The translations under genes and the position numbers were made by a program. Under the pieces are notes generated by a model. The model ran no database searches and was not told where the DNA came from. It saw nothing but the letters and a program-made list of their open reading frames with translations. Below are positions 1 through 9,441 of a stretch of 64,000 nt of DNA, in pieces. Every line of letters starts with the position of its first letter. Within the stretch, counting starts at the first letter, position 1. Source of the DNA: Kribbella sindirgiensis. GTDB lineage: Bacteria; Actinomycetota; Actinomycetes; Propionibacteriales; Kribbellaceae. The DNA is taken from the NCBI RefSeq assembly GCF_004331435.1, contig NZ_SJKA01000007.1, positions 434,001-498,000 of the forward strand, read 5' to 3'.

Positions 1-636
1 CTGGTGAACCCGATCCAGGTCGCGGTCTCGTTCCTGCTCGCGGTCCTCTTCACCCAACGGGCCGCGGGCGCGAAGCTCTGGCGCACGCTCGTGATCCTGC
101 CGATAGCCACCCCGCCTGCGGTGTCGGCAGTGATCTGGAGCGTCATCTACCGGCCCGACGGCTTGGCGAACGGCGTACTGGAACGGCTGGGCCTGCCGGC
201 GCAGCCGTTCCTCACCTCGCCGAGTCAGGTGCTGCCGTCGCTGATCGTGCTGCTGTCCTGGATCGGTGTCGGGTACTGGATGCTGTTCCTGATCGCGGGG
301 ATCCAGGAGGTTCCGGAAGAGGTCCGCGAGGCCGCGCTGCTCGACGGCGCGGGCCCGTGGCGGCGGATGATCTCCGTCGTCCTTCCGCTGGTACGGCGTC
401 CGCTCGCGTTCGTCCTGGTCGCCGACACGGTGTCGAACCTGCTCGTGTTCGCGCCGGTGCAGATCCTCACCAAGGGTGGCCCGAACGGCAACAGCAACCT
501 GCTGATGTACGACGTCTACAGCCGCGCGTACGCGATCGGCGACATCCACGTCGCGCAGGCCGAGGTCGTCATCCTGGTCGCGCTGACGCTGGCGATCGTG
601 GCCGCGCAGTTCCGGCTGCTGCGAGGTGACCAGTGA
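1..636 (+). CDS. ABC sugar/nucleoside transporter permease, MalF type (5' end cut off)
   Basis: This is an inner-membrane permease subunit of a carbohydrate-type ABC importer. The frame is open to base 1, so the N-terminus lies outside the window; 211 residues are visible where the family usually has about 300. Several hydrophobic segments are present, and the EAA loop that contacts the ATPase reads EEVREAALLDGAGPWRRM. It overlaps the next permease by four bases (GTGA). With the second permease, a nucleoside hydrolase and a LacI regulator it forms one unit, so nucleosides are the likely cargo, by inference. The substrate-binding protein is probably just upstream of the window. Confidence 0.9.
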   Translation: MVNPIQVAVSFLLAVLFTQRAAGAKLWRTLVILPIATPPAVSAVIWSVIYRPDGLANGVLERLGLPAQPFLTSPSQVLPSLIVLLSWIGVGYWMLFLIAGIQEVPEEVREAALLDGAGPWRRMISVVLPLVRRPLAFVLVADTVSNLLVFAPVQILTKGGPNGNSNLLMYDVYSRAYAIGDIHVAQAEVVILVALTLAIVAAQFRLLRGDQ

Positions 637-1451
637 AGCGGATCAGCCTCTCGGTGCTCGGCGGCGCGGTCGGCATCCTGTTCTTCCTGCCGTTGCTCTG
701 GGTCGTCACGAACTCGCTGCGCCCCGGCTCGGAGACGTTCGCCAACCTCAGTCCGCTGTCCTGGCAGACGTTCCTCGAACTGCGCCCGACCCTCACCAAC
801 TACTCCGCGCTGCTGAACAGCCCGATCGGTCGCGCGACGCTCAACTCGATCCTGGTCAGCGCGGCCACCGTCGTCATCGGTCTGGCGGTCTGCGCGACCG
901 CGGCCTTCGGGCTCGCCGCGTTCCAGTTCCGCGGGCGCGGGCTGGTGTTCGGCATCGTCGTACTGAGCTTCCTGGTGCCGTTCGACGCGATCGCGATCCC
1001 GCTGTCGACGATGTTCCGGGACTGGCAGCTGACCAACACGTTCGCGGGTCTGGTGCTGCCGGGGATCGGCAACGGGATGGCGATCTTCCTGCTCCGGCAG
1101 TTCTTCCTCGGCATCCCGGCCGAACTGGTCGAGGCCGGGCGGCTCGACGGGCTCGGCTGGTTCGGGGTGTTCCGCTGGATCTACCTGCCGCTGTCGAAAC
1201 CCGCGCTGATCGGCGCCGGGCTGATGCTGTTCCTCTTCCAGTGGCAGGCCTACGTCTGGCCGCTGCTGATCGGCACCGACGCCAACCACATCCTCGGCCC
1301 GGTCGCGCTGTCCAACCTGCAAGGCCAGAACTTCACCGACTACGGTCTCGTGTTCGCGGGCGCCGTGGTCCTCACCGTCATCCCGCTGGTCGTCATCGCC
1401 GGCTTCCAGCGGTACTTCGTCCAGTCCGTGTCGAGTACCGGGCTCAAGTAA
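633..1451 (+). CDS. ABC sugar/nucleoside transporter permease, MalG type
   Basis: This is the second permease subunit of the importer, 272 residues and full length for the family. It has six hydrophobic segments, beginning with one right after the start (LGGAVGILFFLPLLWVV). The EAA loop near residue 170 reads ELVEAGRLDGLGWF. The GTG start overlaps the stop of the upstream permease, which suggests translational coupling. No ATPase gene is next to it; in actinomycetes such importers often share one MsiK-like ATPase encoded elsewhere (established knowledge). The nucleoside hydrolase follows after seven bases. Confidence 0.93.
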   Translation: MKRISLSVLGGAVGILFFLPLLWVVTNSLRPGSETFANLSPLSWQTFLELRPTLTNYSALLNSPIGRATLNSILVSAATVVIGLAVCATAAFGLAAFQFRGRGLVFGIVVLSFLVPFDAIAIPLSTMFRDWQLTNTFAGLVLPGIGNGMAIFLLRQFFLGIPAELVEAGRLDGLGWFGVFRWIYLPLSKPALIGAGLMLFLFQWQAYVWPLLIGTDANHILGPVALSNLQGQNFTDYGLVFAGAVVLTVIPLVVIAGFQRYFVQSVSSTGLK

Positions 1452-1458
1452 GGAGAAC

Positions 1459-2376
1459 ATGCGCTCCCTCATCCTGGACACCGATATCGGGTCCGACGTC
1501 GACGACGCCATGGCGCTCGCCCAGCTCCTCGGCAGCCCGGAGATCGACCTCGCCGAGGTGCACACCGTGTACGGCGACACGCGGCTGCGGGCCCAGTTGG
1601 CTCGACGGTACGGCGTACTCGCCGGCCGCTCACTGGACGTGGTACCGGGGCTCGCCGAACCGTTGTCGGGGCGGGAGGTCTGGTGGGCCGGGCACGAGGG
1701 CACGCTGCACGACGATCTGTCCGAGGAGACCATCAGCGCCGACAGCGCGCCGGAACGACTGGTCGCACGGCTCCGCGAGCAACCTGGTGAGCTCGACGTG
1801 GCTGCGATCGGTCCGCTGACGAACGTGGCCGCCGCACTGGCCCTCGAACCGCAGGCGGCCTGGTGGATCCGGCACCTGTGGGTGATGGGTGGATCGTTCG
1901 GCGACGACGTGTGCGAGCACAACTTCAAGTCCGACGACGTGGCCGCGCGGGCCGTGCTGAACGCGGGGATCCCGACCACGATCACCGGGCTGGAGATCAC
2001 CCAGCAGGTCACGATCGAGGCGGCGCGACTGGAGCGGATCCGCGCCGCGGGCCCGCTCGGTGCCGCGCTCGGGGCGGACATCGAGCAGTGGTGGGCGTAC
2101 TGGAACGAGACGTGGAACGTGCCGCACGACCCGGTCGCGGTCCTCGCGCTGAGTCGCCCGGAACTGTTCACCTTCTCCAAGCTCGGGCGAGTGTCGATCG
2201 AGGTCGGGGGAGCGCAGGCCGGGCACAGCACGTTCGCGCCCGATGCGGACGGCACCGTGCGGATCGTCACCGCGGTGGAGGCCGAGCACGTGGCCGAGGA
2301 GATCACGGCGCGGATCGTGGCCGCGGGGACGGCATACGCTGTGGCTCGTGGGGAGATCGATGGCGACCGCACGTGA
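1459..2376 (+). CDS. Nucleoside hydrolase (inosine/uridine-preferring family)
   Basis: The enzyme splits the N-glycosidic bond of ribonucleosides to give a free base and ribose. At residues 7-16 it carries the DTDxGxDxDD calcium-binding signature that defines the family, and near residue 222 it has the PHDPVAV segment that supplies the last metal ligand in relatives. At 305 residues it is the usual length. The ATG start has a ribosome site (AAGGAG) just upstream. It sits between a sugar-type ABC importer and a LacI repressor, which fits uptake and breakdown of nucleosides. The exact substrate cannot be read from sequence. Confidence 0.93.
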   Translation: MRSLILDTDIGSDVDDAMALAQLLGSPEIDLAEVHTVYGDTRLRAQLARRYGVLAGRSLDVVPGLAEPLSGREVWWAGHEGTLHDDLSEETISADSAPERLVARLREQPGELDVAAIGPLTNVAAALALEPQAAWWIRHLWVMGGSFGDDVCEHNFKSDDVAARAVLNAGIPTTITGLEITQQVTIEAARLERIRAAGPLGAALGADIEQWWAYWNETWNVPHDPVAVLALSRPELFTFSKLGRVSIEVGGAQAGHSTFAPDADGTVRIVTAVEAEHVAEEITARIVAAGTAYAVARGEIDGDRT

Positions 2377-3361
2377 CGTCGCGGAACGCGCCGGCACGTC
2401 CACGGCGGTCGTCAGCTACGTCTTCAACAACGGCCCCCGGCCCGTGTCGGCGGAGACCCGCCGACGCGTGCTGGAGGCCGCGGCGGAGCTGGAGTACCGG
2501 CCGAACATCCTCGCCCGGGCGCTGAGCGCGGGCCGCACGTACTCGCTCGGGCTGCTGATCCCGCAGATCCGCAACCCGTACTTCGCCACGCTCGCCGAAC
2601 ACCTGGAGAACTACGCGCGGCAGCACGACCACCTACTGCTGATCGGCGACTCGGCCGGCGATCCGGAACAGGAGTCGGCCCACATCGGGTCGTTCATCGA
2701 ACGCAAGGTCGACGGCGTCGTCCTCGTCTCGCTGCTCGTCGCGCCGGCGATCCAGCGCTTCGCGACGGCCGGCGTACCGGTTGTCGCTCTGCATCCGGTG
2801 CCCGACGGAGTGACGGTCTCCACGCTCTCCATCGACTACGTCGCGGCCGCGGAGACCTCGGCAGACCATCTGCTGTCACACGGCTACCGGACCCTCGGCG
2901 TCGTCACCGGCCCCGAGGATTCACCCGGTACGGCGGAACACCGCCGCGGCATCGAACGCGCGCTGAAGGCACACCCGCGAGCCTCGGCGCGGTACGTCGC
3001 GTCGCCCGTGTCACGGTTCGCCGCGCGGGACGCCGTACGCCCGTGGTTCGCGCAGAAGCGCCCGCCGCGGGCGATCTACTGCTCGACGGACGAGCAGGCG
3101 TTCGGCGTACTGTTCGCAGCCTGGGAGGCCGGGCTGCAGGTGCCCGACGACGTCGCCGTGATGGGTTTCGACGGCACCAGCGAGTGCACCGTGACGATCC
3201 CGCCGCTGGCCAGCGTCCGCCAGCCCATCGAGGAAACCGCACGCCAGGCGGTCGAACTACTGCTCGACCGCACCAACCCGCCCGCAGCCCGCCACGTGCT
3301 CGACTACGAACTGGTCCCGAGTACGTCGTGTGGTTGTCAGGCAGGCGTCGGGTCGGACTGA
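2360..3361 (+). CDS. LacI family transcriptional regulator
   Basis: A 333-residue repressor with an N-terminal helix-turn-helix (residues 3-25, TARDVAERAGTSTAVVSYVF), a hinge helix ending near LARALSAGRT, and a periplasmic-binding-like ligand domain. I chose the ATG at 2360 because the DNA-binding domain begins right after it; a longer frame open from 2243 would add unrelated residues. It overlaps the end of the nucleoside hydrolase gene by 17 bases, so it is the last gene of the unit and probably controls it. The C-terminus ends in SCGC, as in many actinobacterial LacI proteins. Its tail overlaps the convergent gene below by 25 bases. Confidence 0.92.
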   Translation: MATARDVAERAGTSTAVVSYVFNNGPRPVSAETRRRVLEAAAELEYRPNILARALSAGRTYSLGLLIPQIRNPYFATLAEHLENYARQHDHLLLIGDSAGDPEQESAHIGSFIERKVDGVVLVSLLVAPAIQRFATAGVPVVALHPVPDGVTVSTLSIDYVAAAETSADHLLSHGYRTLGVVTGPEDSPGTAEHRRGIERALKAHPRASARYVASPVSRFAARDAVRPWFAQKRPPRAIYCSTDEQAFGVLFAAWEAGLQVPDDVAVMGFDGTSECTVTIPPLASVRQPIEETARQAVELLLDRTNPPAARHVLDYELVPSTSCGCQAGVGSD

Positions 3362-3906
3362 GACGCCCCCGGCTGCGGCAGCGCTCGCCGCACCGACAGA
3401 CCGACACCGATCAGTACGGCGCCCCAAACGATGGCTGTCACGCCGAGCAGCGTCGCAACGGTCACCGCGCCCGCGCCCGGGTTGGCGGCGAAGAGCACGC
3501 CGATGAAGATCGAGAGCAAACCGCTCAGCAGCAGCAACCAGCGTGGCATCATCTGGTGACTGCTGAAGGCGCCGGCGAACTCGAAGATGCCCCGGATGAT
3601 CAGCCAGATCCCGAGGATCCAGGTCAGCGTCTTCGCCGTCATCCCCGGACTGGTGATCGCGAAGAACGCCGCGATCAACGCGATCACCCCGAGGGTGACC
3701 AGGAAGAGCCGACTGCCCTTCGCCTCCGGCTGGAAGGCCTGCGCGATCGATCCGATCCCGTCGGTGAGAGCCCAGAACCCCCAGAGCAGCGCGAGCGCGA
3801 TCGCCGTGGAGATCGGCCACGCGATCGCGAGAATCCCGAACACGATGCCGATCGCACCGCGTACCAGCAGCATCTTCCATCCCAGCGTCAACCAGTCCCG
3901 CTCCAT
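3337..3906 (-). CDS. DUF308 / HdeD-like membrane protein
   Basis: A 189-residue integral membrane protein built from pairs of hydrophobic helices, matching the HdeD/DUF308 family, six predicted helices in all. In enteric bacteria HdeD is linked to acid resistance; no role is established for actinobacterial relatives. The start at MERDWLTLG is chosen because a strong GAGGAGG ribosome site lies seven bases upstream; the frame extends 20 codons further without support. It is convergent with the LacI gene and overlaps its 3' end, with no room for a separate terminator. Confidence 0.85.
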   Translation of the reverse strand: MERDWLTLGWKMLLVRGAIGIVFGILAIAWPISTAIALALLWGFWALTDGIGSIAQAFQPEAKGSRLFLVTLGVIALIAAFFAITSPGMTAKTLTWILGIWLIIRGIFEFAGAFSSHQMMPRWLLLLSGLLSIFIGVLFAANPGAGAVTVATLLGVTAIVWGAVLIGVGLSVRRALPQPGASQSDPTPA

Positions 3907-3994
3907 GTCGGACCTCCTCGAGGCGCTCGTTCTCCTCATGGTGATCCGATTGCTCACCCACGGCAATCACCCGCGGCCCGAGTAGCCTGAGGGA

Positions 3995-4384
3995 ATGGCC
4001 GTCGAGTTCAACCACACGATCGTGAATTCCAGCGACAAGGAGGCGTCGGCGCGCTTTCTGGCCGGCATCCTGGGCCTCCCGGAGCCGAGCAGCTACGGGC
4101 CGTTCGCGGTCGTTCAACTGGGGAACGGGACCTCGTTGGACTTCGCCGACGCCCACGGGGAGCCGCGGTCGCAGCACTACGCGTTTCTGGTGAGCGAGGA
4201 CGAGTTCGACCAGATTCACGCGCGGATCGTCGAGCGGGGCCTGACCTACTGGGCGGACCCGTTCCATCGGCAGGAGCGCGAGATCAACACCAACGACGGC
4301 GGGCGCGGCCTCTACTGGGTCGACCCCGACGGGCACAACCTCGAGATCCTCACAGTTCCGTACGGCGGCTGGCAGTCGGCCTGA
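3995..4384 (+). CDS. VOC family (glyoxalase/dioxygenase fold) protein
   Basis: A 129-residue protein with the paired beta-alpha-beta-beta-beta units of the vicinal-oxygen-chelate fold. Likely metal ligands are His7 (EFNHTIV), a histidine in QHYAF and the glutamate of HNLEIL near the end. The closing YWVDPDGHNLEIL is typical of the family. Members include dioxygenases, glyoxalases and resistance proteins, so no reaction can be assigned. It stands alone between two minus-strand genes. Confidence 0.85.
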   Translation: MAVEFNHTIVNSSDKEASARFLAGILGLPEPSSYGPFAVVQLGNGTSLDFADAHGEPRSQHYAFLVSEDEFDQIHARIVERGLTYWADPFHRQEREINTNDGGRGLYWVDPDGHNLEILTVPYGGWQSA

Positions 4385-4389
4385 AGCTG

Positions 4390-5109
4390 CTACTCGGAGG
4401 CGCGGCGGAGGGCCTCGGAGAGGCGTTCGGCGGCGGCCATCACGGCGGGGGCGTGCATGCGCCCGGGCTGGCGGGAGAGGCGCTCGATCGGGCCGGAGAC
4501 CGACACGGCGGCGATCACCTTGCCGCTGGGGGAGCGGACCGGGGCGGAGACCGACGCGACGCCCTGCTCGCGTTCGCCGACCGAGTGCGCCCAGCCGCGA
4601 CGCCGTACGCCGGCCAGTGCGGCGGCGTTGAACGAGGCGTTGTGCAGACCGCGGTGCATCCGCTCCGGGTCTTCCCAGGCAAGCAGTATTTGAGCGGCCG
4701 ACCCGGCCGCCATGGTCAGCTGGCTGCCCACGGGGACGGTGTCGCGCAGACCGGACGGACGCTCGGCGGCGGCGACGCACACCCGGTACTCACCCTGGCG
4801 GCGGAACAGTTGCGCCGACTCACCGGTGATGTCCCGCAGTCGCGCCAGCACCGGGCCGGCGGTCGCGAGCAGCCGGTCCTCACCGGCTGCGGAGGCCAAC
4901 TCGCTGAGTCGCGGGCCGAGCACGAAGCGTCCCTGCATGTCGCGGCCGACCAGGCGGTGGTGCTCGAGCGCGACCGCCAGACGATGTGCCGTCGGGCGCG
5001 CCAGCCCCGTGGCCGCCACCAGTCCGGCCAGGGTCGCCGGCCCGGACTCGAGTGCGGACAGAACGAGAGCTGCTTTGTCGAGAACGCCGACTCCGCTAGA
5101 GTTGTCCAT
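4390..5109 (-). CDS. ndgR: IclR family regulator, probably NdgR
   Basis: A 239-residue IclR regulator with an N-terminal winged helix (about residues 8-70, with [22 protein letters not shown]) and a C-terminal effector domain. It lies divergently 109 bases from leuC. That is the fixed location in actinomycetes of NdgR/LtbR, which regulates leucine biosynthesis and other amino-acid genes in Streptomyces and Corynebacterium (established knowledge). The start at [10 protein letters not shown] was taken because the conserved part begins there; the open frame runs 26 codons further into the intergenic region. Confidence 0.88.
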   Translation of the reverse strand: MDNSSGVGVLDKAALVLSALESGPATLAGLVAATGLARPTAHRLAVALEHHRLVGRDMQGRFVLGPRLSELASAAGEDRLLATAGPVLARLRDITGESAQLFRRQGEYRVCVAAAERPSGLRDTVPVGSQLTMAAGSAAQILLAWEDPERMHRGLHNASFNAAALAGVRRRGWAHSVGEREQGVASVSAPVRSPSGKVIAAVSVSGPIERLSRQPGRMHAPAVMAAAERLSEALRRASE

Positions 5110-5218
5110 GAGACGATACTGCCGTCTCGAATCGTGGAACGCAAGTCGCTTCAGCCGCCCAATCGAGAGCACTGTGAGCGAAAGCACTCAGCACGCAACC
5201 ATCTCAAAGGAGAGTCTG

Positions 5219-6643
5219 ATGGGTAGGACGTTGTCGGAAAAGGTCTGGGATGCGCACGTCGTGCGCCATGCCGACGGAGAGCCCGACCTCCTCTACATCG
5301 ACCTCCACCTGGTGCACGAGGTGACCAGTCCACAGGCGTTCGACGGGCTGCGGCTCGCGAACCGCCCGGTCCGGCGGCCGGACCTGACCATCGCCACCGA
5401 GGACCACAACGTCCCGACGTACGACGTGGACAAGCCGATCGCCGACCCGGTGTCGCGGACGCAGGTGGACACGCTGCGCAAGAACGCCGAGGAGTTCGGC
5501 ATCCGGATCCACACCCTCGGCGACCCGGACCAGGGCGTCGTGCACGTGATCGGCCCGCAGCTCGGCCTGACCCAGCCCGGGATGACCGTGGTCTGCGGTG
5601 ACAGCCACACCTCCACCCACGGCGCGTTCGGGGCGATTGCCTTCGGCATCGGTACCAGCGAGGTCGAGCACGTGCTGGCCACCCAGACGCTGATGCAGGC
5701 CCGCCCGAAGACGATGGCCGTCACCGTCGACGGCGTACTGCCGGACGGCGTCTCGGCCAAGGACCTGGTGCTGGCGCTGATCGCACAGGTCGGCACCGGC
5801 GGCGGCCAGGGCTACATCGTCGAGTATCGCGGCGAGGCGATCCGGGCGCTCAGCATGGAAGCCCGGATGACGATCTGCAACATGTCGATCGAGTGGGGCG
5901 CGAAGGCCGGCATGATCGCGCCGGACGAGACCACGTTCGCGTACCTGAAGGACAAGCCGCACGCGCCGCAGGGCGTCGACTGGGAAGCCGCCGTCGAGTA
6001 CTGGAAGAGCCTGGCCACCGACGCCGACGCCACCTTCGACCGTGAGGTCGTGCTGCGCGCCGAGGACATCGCGCCGTTCGTCACCTGGGGCACCAACCCC
6101 GGCCAGGGCGTCCCGCTGTCCGCGACCGTGCCGTCGCCGGACGACTTCGACAACGAGAACGACAAGGTCGCCGCCGAGCGCGCCCTGGAGTACATGGGCC
6201 TGACCGCCGGTACGCCGCTGCGCGAGATCCACGTGGACACGGTGTTCCTGGGGTCCTGCACGAACGGCCGGATCGAGGACCTGCGGGCCGCGGCCGGCGT
6301 ACTGGCCGGGCGGAAGGTTGCCGAGGGCACCCGGATGCTCGTCGTCCCGGGCTCCGGCCGGGTCCGGCTGCAGGCCGAGGCCGAGGGCCTGGACGCGATC
6401 TTCAAGGGCGCCGGCGCCGAGTGGCGCGGCGCCGGATGCTCGATGTGCCTGGGCATGAACCCGGACCAGCTGGCCCCGGGCGAGCGCAGCGCCTCCACCT
6501 CGAACCGGAACTTCGAAGGCCGGCAGGGCAAGGGCGGACGCACCCACCTGGTGTCGCCGCTCGTCGCCGCCGCGACCGCCGTTACCGGGACCCTGGCCGC
6601 TCCGGCCGACCTGCCGCCCGTCGCCGTACCTGCGAACGTCTGA
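5219..6643 (+). CDS. leuC: 3-isopropylmalate dehydratase large subunit
   Basis: The large, iron-sulfur-bearing subunit of isopropylmalate isomerase in leucine biosynthesis; it interconverts 2- and 3-isopropylmalate with LeuD. The three cysteines that hold the 4Fe-4S cluster are Cys347 (GSCTNGR), Cys407 and Cys410 (CSMC). Its 474 residues are the normal length. The ATG at 5219 is preceded by AAAGGAG, and the upstream open frame overlaps the divergent regulator gene. leuD follows after 14 bases. Confidence 0.98.
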   Translation: MGRTLSEKVWDAHVVRHADGEPDLLYIDLHLVHEVTSPQAFDGLRLANRPVRRPDLTIATEDHNVPTYDVDKPIADPVSRTQVDTLRKNAEEFGIRIHTLGDPDQGVVHVIGPQLGLTQPGMTVVCGDSHTSTHGAFGAIAFGIGTSEVEHVLATQTLMQARPKTMAVTVDGVLPDGVSAKDLVLALIAQVGTGGGQGYIVEYRGEAIRALSMEARMTICNMSIEWGAKAGMIAPDETTFAYLKDKPHAPQGVDWEAAVEYWKSLATDADATFDREVVLRAEDIAPFVTWGTNPGQGVPLSATVPSPDDFDNENDKVAAERALEYMGLTAGTPLREIHVDTVFLGSCTNGRIEDLRAAAGVLAGRKVAEGTRMLVVPGSGRVRLQAEAEGLDAIFKGAGAEWRGAGCSMCLGMNPDQLAPGERSASTSNRNFEGRQGKGGRTHLVSPLVAAATAVTGTLAAPADLPPVAVPANV

Positions 6644-6657
6644 GGAGCAACGCAATC

Positions 6658-7257
6658 ATGGAAGCCTTCACCCAGCACATCGGTACGGCGGCTCCGCTGC
6701 GCCGCAGCAACGTCGACACCGACCAGATCATCCCGGCCGTGTACCTGAAGCGGGTCACCCGCACCGGCTTCGAGGACGGGCTGTTCGCGGCCTGGCGCAA
6801 CGATCCGTCCTTCGTACTCAACCAGCCCGAGTACGACGGTGTCTCGGTGCTCGTGGCGGGACCGGACTTCGGTACCGGATCCTCCCGGGAGCACGCGGTC
6901 TGGGCCCTGCTCGACTACGGGTTCCGCGTCGTCGTGTCGTCGCGGTTCGGCGACATCTTCCGCGGGAACTCCGGCAAGGCCGGTCTGCTCGCGGCCCTGG
7001 TGACGCAGGACGTCGTGGAGCAGCTGTGGACCGCGATCGAGGCCGACCCGGGGACCAAGGTCACGGTCGACCTGGAGAACAAGACGATCTCGGCCGGTGA
7101 CGTCGCGGCGCCGTTCGAGATCGACGACTACACGCGCTACCGGCTGCTGAACGGTCTGGACGACGTCGGCATCACGCTGTCGCACGCGGACGAGATCGCT
7201 GCCTACGAAGCGACCCGGCCCTCCTTCAAGCCCGCAACCCTTCCTGCGAAGGCCTGA
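6658..7257 (+). CDS. leuD: 3-isopropylmalate dehydratase small subunit
   Basis: The small subunit of isopropylmalate isomerase, 199 residues and full length, ending in a short basic tail. The swivelling aconitase domain shows [13 protein letters not shown] near the N-terminus and the [13 protein letters not shown] substrate loop. A GAGGAG ribosome site precedes the ATG at 6658. It forms an operon with leuC and is followed by a strong stem-loop that probably ends the transcript. Confidence 0.98.
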   Translation: MEAFTQHIGTAAPLRRSNVDTDQIIPAVYLKRVTRTGFEDGLFAAWRNDPSFVLNQPEYDGVSVLVAGPDFGTGSSREHAVWALLDYGFRVVVSSRFGDIFRGNSGKAGLLAALVTQDVVEQLWTAIEADPGTKVTVDLENKTISAGDVAAPFEIDDYTRYRLLNGLDDVGITLSHADEIAAYEATRPSFKPATLPAKA

Positions 7258-7263
7258 AGCTCT

Positions 7264-7316
7264 ACCAGAGTTATCGCCCCCGTAACGTTCGGGTGGGCGG
7301 GGGCGATAACTCTGGT
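7264..7316 (+). terminator. Stem-loop terminator after leuD
   Basis: A perfect 19-base inverted repeat (7264-7282 with 7298-7316) encloses a 15-base loop, starting six bases after the leuD stop. No T-run follows, which is usual for actinobacterial terminators. Confidence 0.8.
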
Positions 7317-7360
7317 GTTACCCTTGCGTGGTTGCCTGGAACATCATCAGAACAAGGCTT

Positions 7361-7513
7361 GCGAGACCGAGGAGGTGAGGCGCTCATGACCAACAGCAGC
7401 GATCCCTCCAGACATACGGGTCTCGCTCGACCTGTGGGGGACTGACTTTCTCCAGCAGTAGCGGTCGGGCAGACGTGCGCTCATCACTCTCACGTTTCCA
7501 CCGCACCTGGAGG
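7361..7513 (+). promoter_or_regulatory. corA leader with short reading frame and pairing elements
   Basis: The 5' leader of corA contains a 19-codon reading frame (7386-7445) with its own GAGGAGG ribosome site. GCGAGACC (7361-7368) can pair with GGTCTCGC (7419-7426), which would place that ribosome site and start in a loop. CTCCAG occurs inside the short frame (about 7406-7411) and again at 7450-7455. Both are complementary to CTGGAG (7507-7512), part of the corA ribosome site. This layout would suit translation-coupled control of a magnesium transporter, but the role is inference. No known magnesium riboswitch was recognised. Confidence 0.45.
7386..7445 (+). CDS. Candidate 19-residue leader peptide upstream of corA
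   Basis: A short frame from ATG to TGA encodes MTNSSDPSRHTGLARPVGD. A near-perfect GAGGAGG ribosome site ends ten bases before the ATG, which is stronger than for many real genes here. The peptide has two prolines and no hydrophobic stretch. It ends 72 bases before corA. Leader peptides are known for mgtA and corA in Salmonella (corL), although this one shares no recognisable sequence with them. It could also be a chance frame. Confidence 0.5.
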   Translation: MTNSSDPSRHTGLARPVGD

Positions 7514-7517
7514 ACTC

Positions 7518-8684
7518 ATGTCCGACCTGCGCCTGCGTTCGCTTCGCGCGTTCAGCCGCACCCCGTCACTGCGTGCCGCCGCCCGTAAGCACGCCGCATC
7601 CGCTGCCGCGACAGCGATCGAGCCGGCCGAGAAGCTGTCCCGCGATCACCAGAAGCCCAAGGGACACAGCGTCGTCGACAGCGCGATCTACTGCGGCGGC
7701 AACCGGATCGCGTCCCCGGACTCACTCGCGGACACGTACGCCGCGCTGCACGACTCCCCGCAGAGCCTGGCCTGGATCGGCCTGTACCGGCCGGACCGCC
7801 GCGAGCTCGCCTCGCTGGCGCAGGAGTTCGACCTGCACGAGCTCGCGATCGAGGACGCAGGAGAGGCGCACCAGCGGCCCAAGCTGGAGCGGTACGGCGA
7901 CACGTTGTTCGTCGTACTGAAGGCCGCGCGGTACCGGGACGCGACCGAGGAGGTCGAGTTCGGTGAGGTGCACGTCTTCGTCGGCCCGGACTTCGTGGTG
8001 ACGGTCCGGCACGCCGAAGCGCCCAATCTGGCCGCGGTACGGCGCCGGGTCGAACGCGACCCCGAACTCCTCGGCCGCGGCGCCGAGGCGGTGCTGTACG
8101 CGATCATGGACAAGGTCGTCGACGGGTACGCGCCGGTGGTCGCCGGTCTGGAGAACGACATCGACGAGATCGAGACCGAGGTGTTCCGCGGCGACCCGAA
8201 GGTCTCGCGGCGCATCTACGAACTGTCCCGCGAGGTGATCGAGTTCCAGCGCGCGACCCGGCCGCTGATCGGCATGCTCGAGCAGCTCCGCGGCGGTTTC
8301 CAGAAGTACGGCGTCGACGAGGAACTGCAACGTTCACTGCGTGACGTGGCCGATCACGTCACCGAAGTGGTGGAGAAGGTCGACGGCTTCCGGGAGTTGC
8401 TGCGCGACATCCTGACCGTGAACGCGACCCTGGTGGCCCAGCAGCAGAACGAGGAGATGAAGAGCCTCGCGATCGCCAGCAGCGAGCAGAACGAAGAGGT
8501 GAAGCGGATCTCTGCCTGGGCGGCGATCCTGTTCGCCCCGACGCTGATCGGCACCGTCTACGGGATGAACTTCGACAAGATGCCGGAGCTGCACTGGGAG
8601 TACGGATACCCCTTCGCGATCGGCCTGATGGCCTTGGTGTGTGGAGGTCTGCACCAGATCTTCAAGCGTCGCGGATGGCTCTGA
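7518..8684 (+). CDS. corA: CorA-type magnesium/divalent cation transporter
   Basis: A pentameric inner-membrane channel for magnesium, and often cobalt or nickel. The 388-residue protein has a large cytoplasmic domain, a long stalk helix and two C-terminal transmembrane helices. The defining GMN motif is at residues 349-351 (YGMNF) at the end of the first helix, and the protein ends in a basic tail (KRRGWL). The N-terminal ~55 residues are basic and not conserved in the family. A CTGGAGG ribosome site fixes the ATG at 7518. The long leader suggests post-transcriptional control. Confidence 0.95.
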   Translation: MSDLRLRSLRAFSRTPSLRAAARKHAASAAATAIEPAEKLSRDHQKPKGHSVVDSAIYCGGNRIASPDSLADTYAALHDSPQSLAWIGLYRPDRRELASLAQEFDLHELAIEDAGEAHQRPKLERYGDTLFVVLKAARYRDATEEVEFGEVHVFVGPDFVVTVRHAEAPNLAAVRRRVERDPELLGRGAEAVLYAIMDKVVDGYAPVVAGLENDIDEIETEVFRGDPKVSRRIYELSREVIEFQRATRPLIGMLEQLRGGFQKYGVDEELQRSLRDVADHVTEVVEKVDGFRELLRDILTVNATLVAQQQNEEMKSLAIASSEQNEEVKRISAWAAILFAPTLIGTVYGMNFDKMPELHWEYGYPFAIGLMALVCGGLHQIFKRRGWL

Positions 8685-8761
8685 AACGCCTTCTGGGGCC
8701 CGAATCGGGCGAAATTGTGGCACGAATCGCCTAAAACAAGGCCGAATTGCCGCGTTGGTGT

Positions 8762-8790
8762 TTGTGAACGGCGTGTTGAGTCCATAACGT
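8762..8790 (+). promoter_or_regulatory. Sigma-70-type promoter for hup
   Basis: TTGTGA (8762-8767) and TAACGT (8785-8790) are separated by 17 bases, a good housekeeping promoter match, about 50 bases upstream of the HU start codon. Confidence 0.6.
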
Positions 8791-8841
8791 TCCTGTGAGA
8801 TCGAGCGCTGTGCTCGACGCCTACGTTCACGGAGGGAAGCA

Positions 8842-9411
8842 GTGAACAAGAGCCAGTTGGTCGAAGCGCTCGCAGTGCACTTCGACGGAAACCGCCGCCA
8901 GGCCCAGCACGCACTGGAGTCGGTGATCGACACCGTCCAGCGCGAGCTGACCAAGAAGGGTGGCAAGGTCGCCATCACCGGTTTCGGTGCCTTCGAGGCC
9001 ATCGAGCGTGGCGCGCGCATCGTGCGCAACCCGCGGACCGGTGAGACCAAGCGCGCCAAGAAGACCACGGTTCCGAAGTTCCGCGCGGGTGCGGAGCTGA
9101 AGGCCGTCGTCTCCGGCGCCAAGAAGCTGCCGAAGCTGGTAGCCCCGAAGCCGGCCGCGACCGCCACCAAGGCGGCTGCCCCGGCGAAGAAGGCCGCACC
9201 GGCCAAGGCCGCTGCGACGAAGACCGCCGCTGCGAAGAAGACGGTCGCGAAGAAGGCCCCGGCCAAGACGGTCGCCAAGAAGGCTCCGGCGAAGACCGTT
9301 GCCAAGAAGGCCCCGGCGAAGAAGGCCCCGGCCAAGAAGGTCGTCGCGAAGAAGGCGCCGGCCAAGAAGGCCCCCGCCAAGAAGACCGCGGCGAAGCGCA
9401 CCGCTCGCTGA
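8842..9411 (+). CDS. hup: HU-family nucleoid protein with lysine-rich tail
   Basis: The first 93 residues are a complete HU fold, including the DNA-gripping arm with RNPRTGE near residue 62. The remaining ~95 residues are a repetitive Lys/Ala/Pro tail built from AKKAPAK-like units, resembling a histone H1 tail. This two-part design matches actinobacterial HupS and mycobacterial HupB, which compact and protect DNA (established knowledge). The GTG start at 8842 follows a GGAGGG ribosome site. A promoter is visible upstream and a terminator downstream, so the gene is monocistronic. Confidence 0.95.
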   Translation: MNKSQLVEALAVHFDGNRRQAQHALESVIDTVQRELTKKGGKVAITGFGAFEAIERGARIVRNPRTGETKRAKKTTVPKFRAGAELKAVVSGAKKLPKLVAPKPAATATKAAAPAKKAAPAKAAATKTAAAKKTVAKKAPAKTVAKKAPAKTVAKKAPAKKAPAKKVVAKKAPAKKAPAKKTAAKRTAR

Positions 9412-9441
9412 TCTTCACGCACTGCGGCATACCGCACAACA

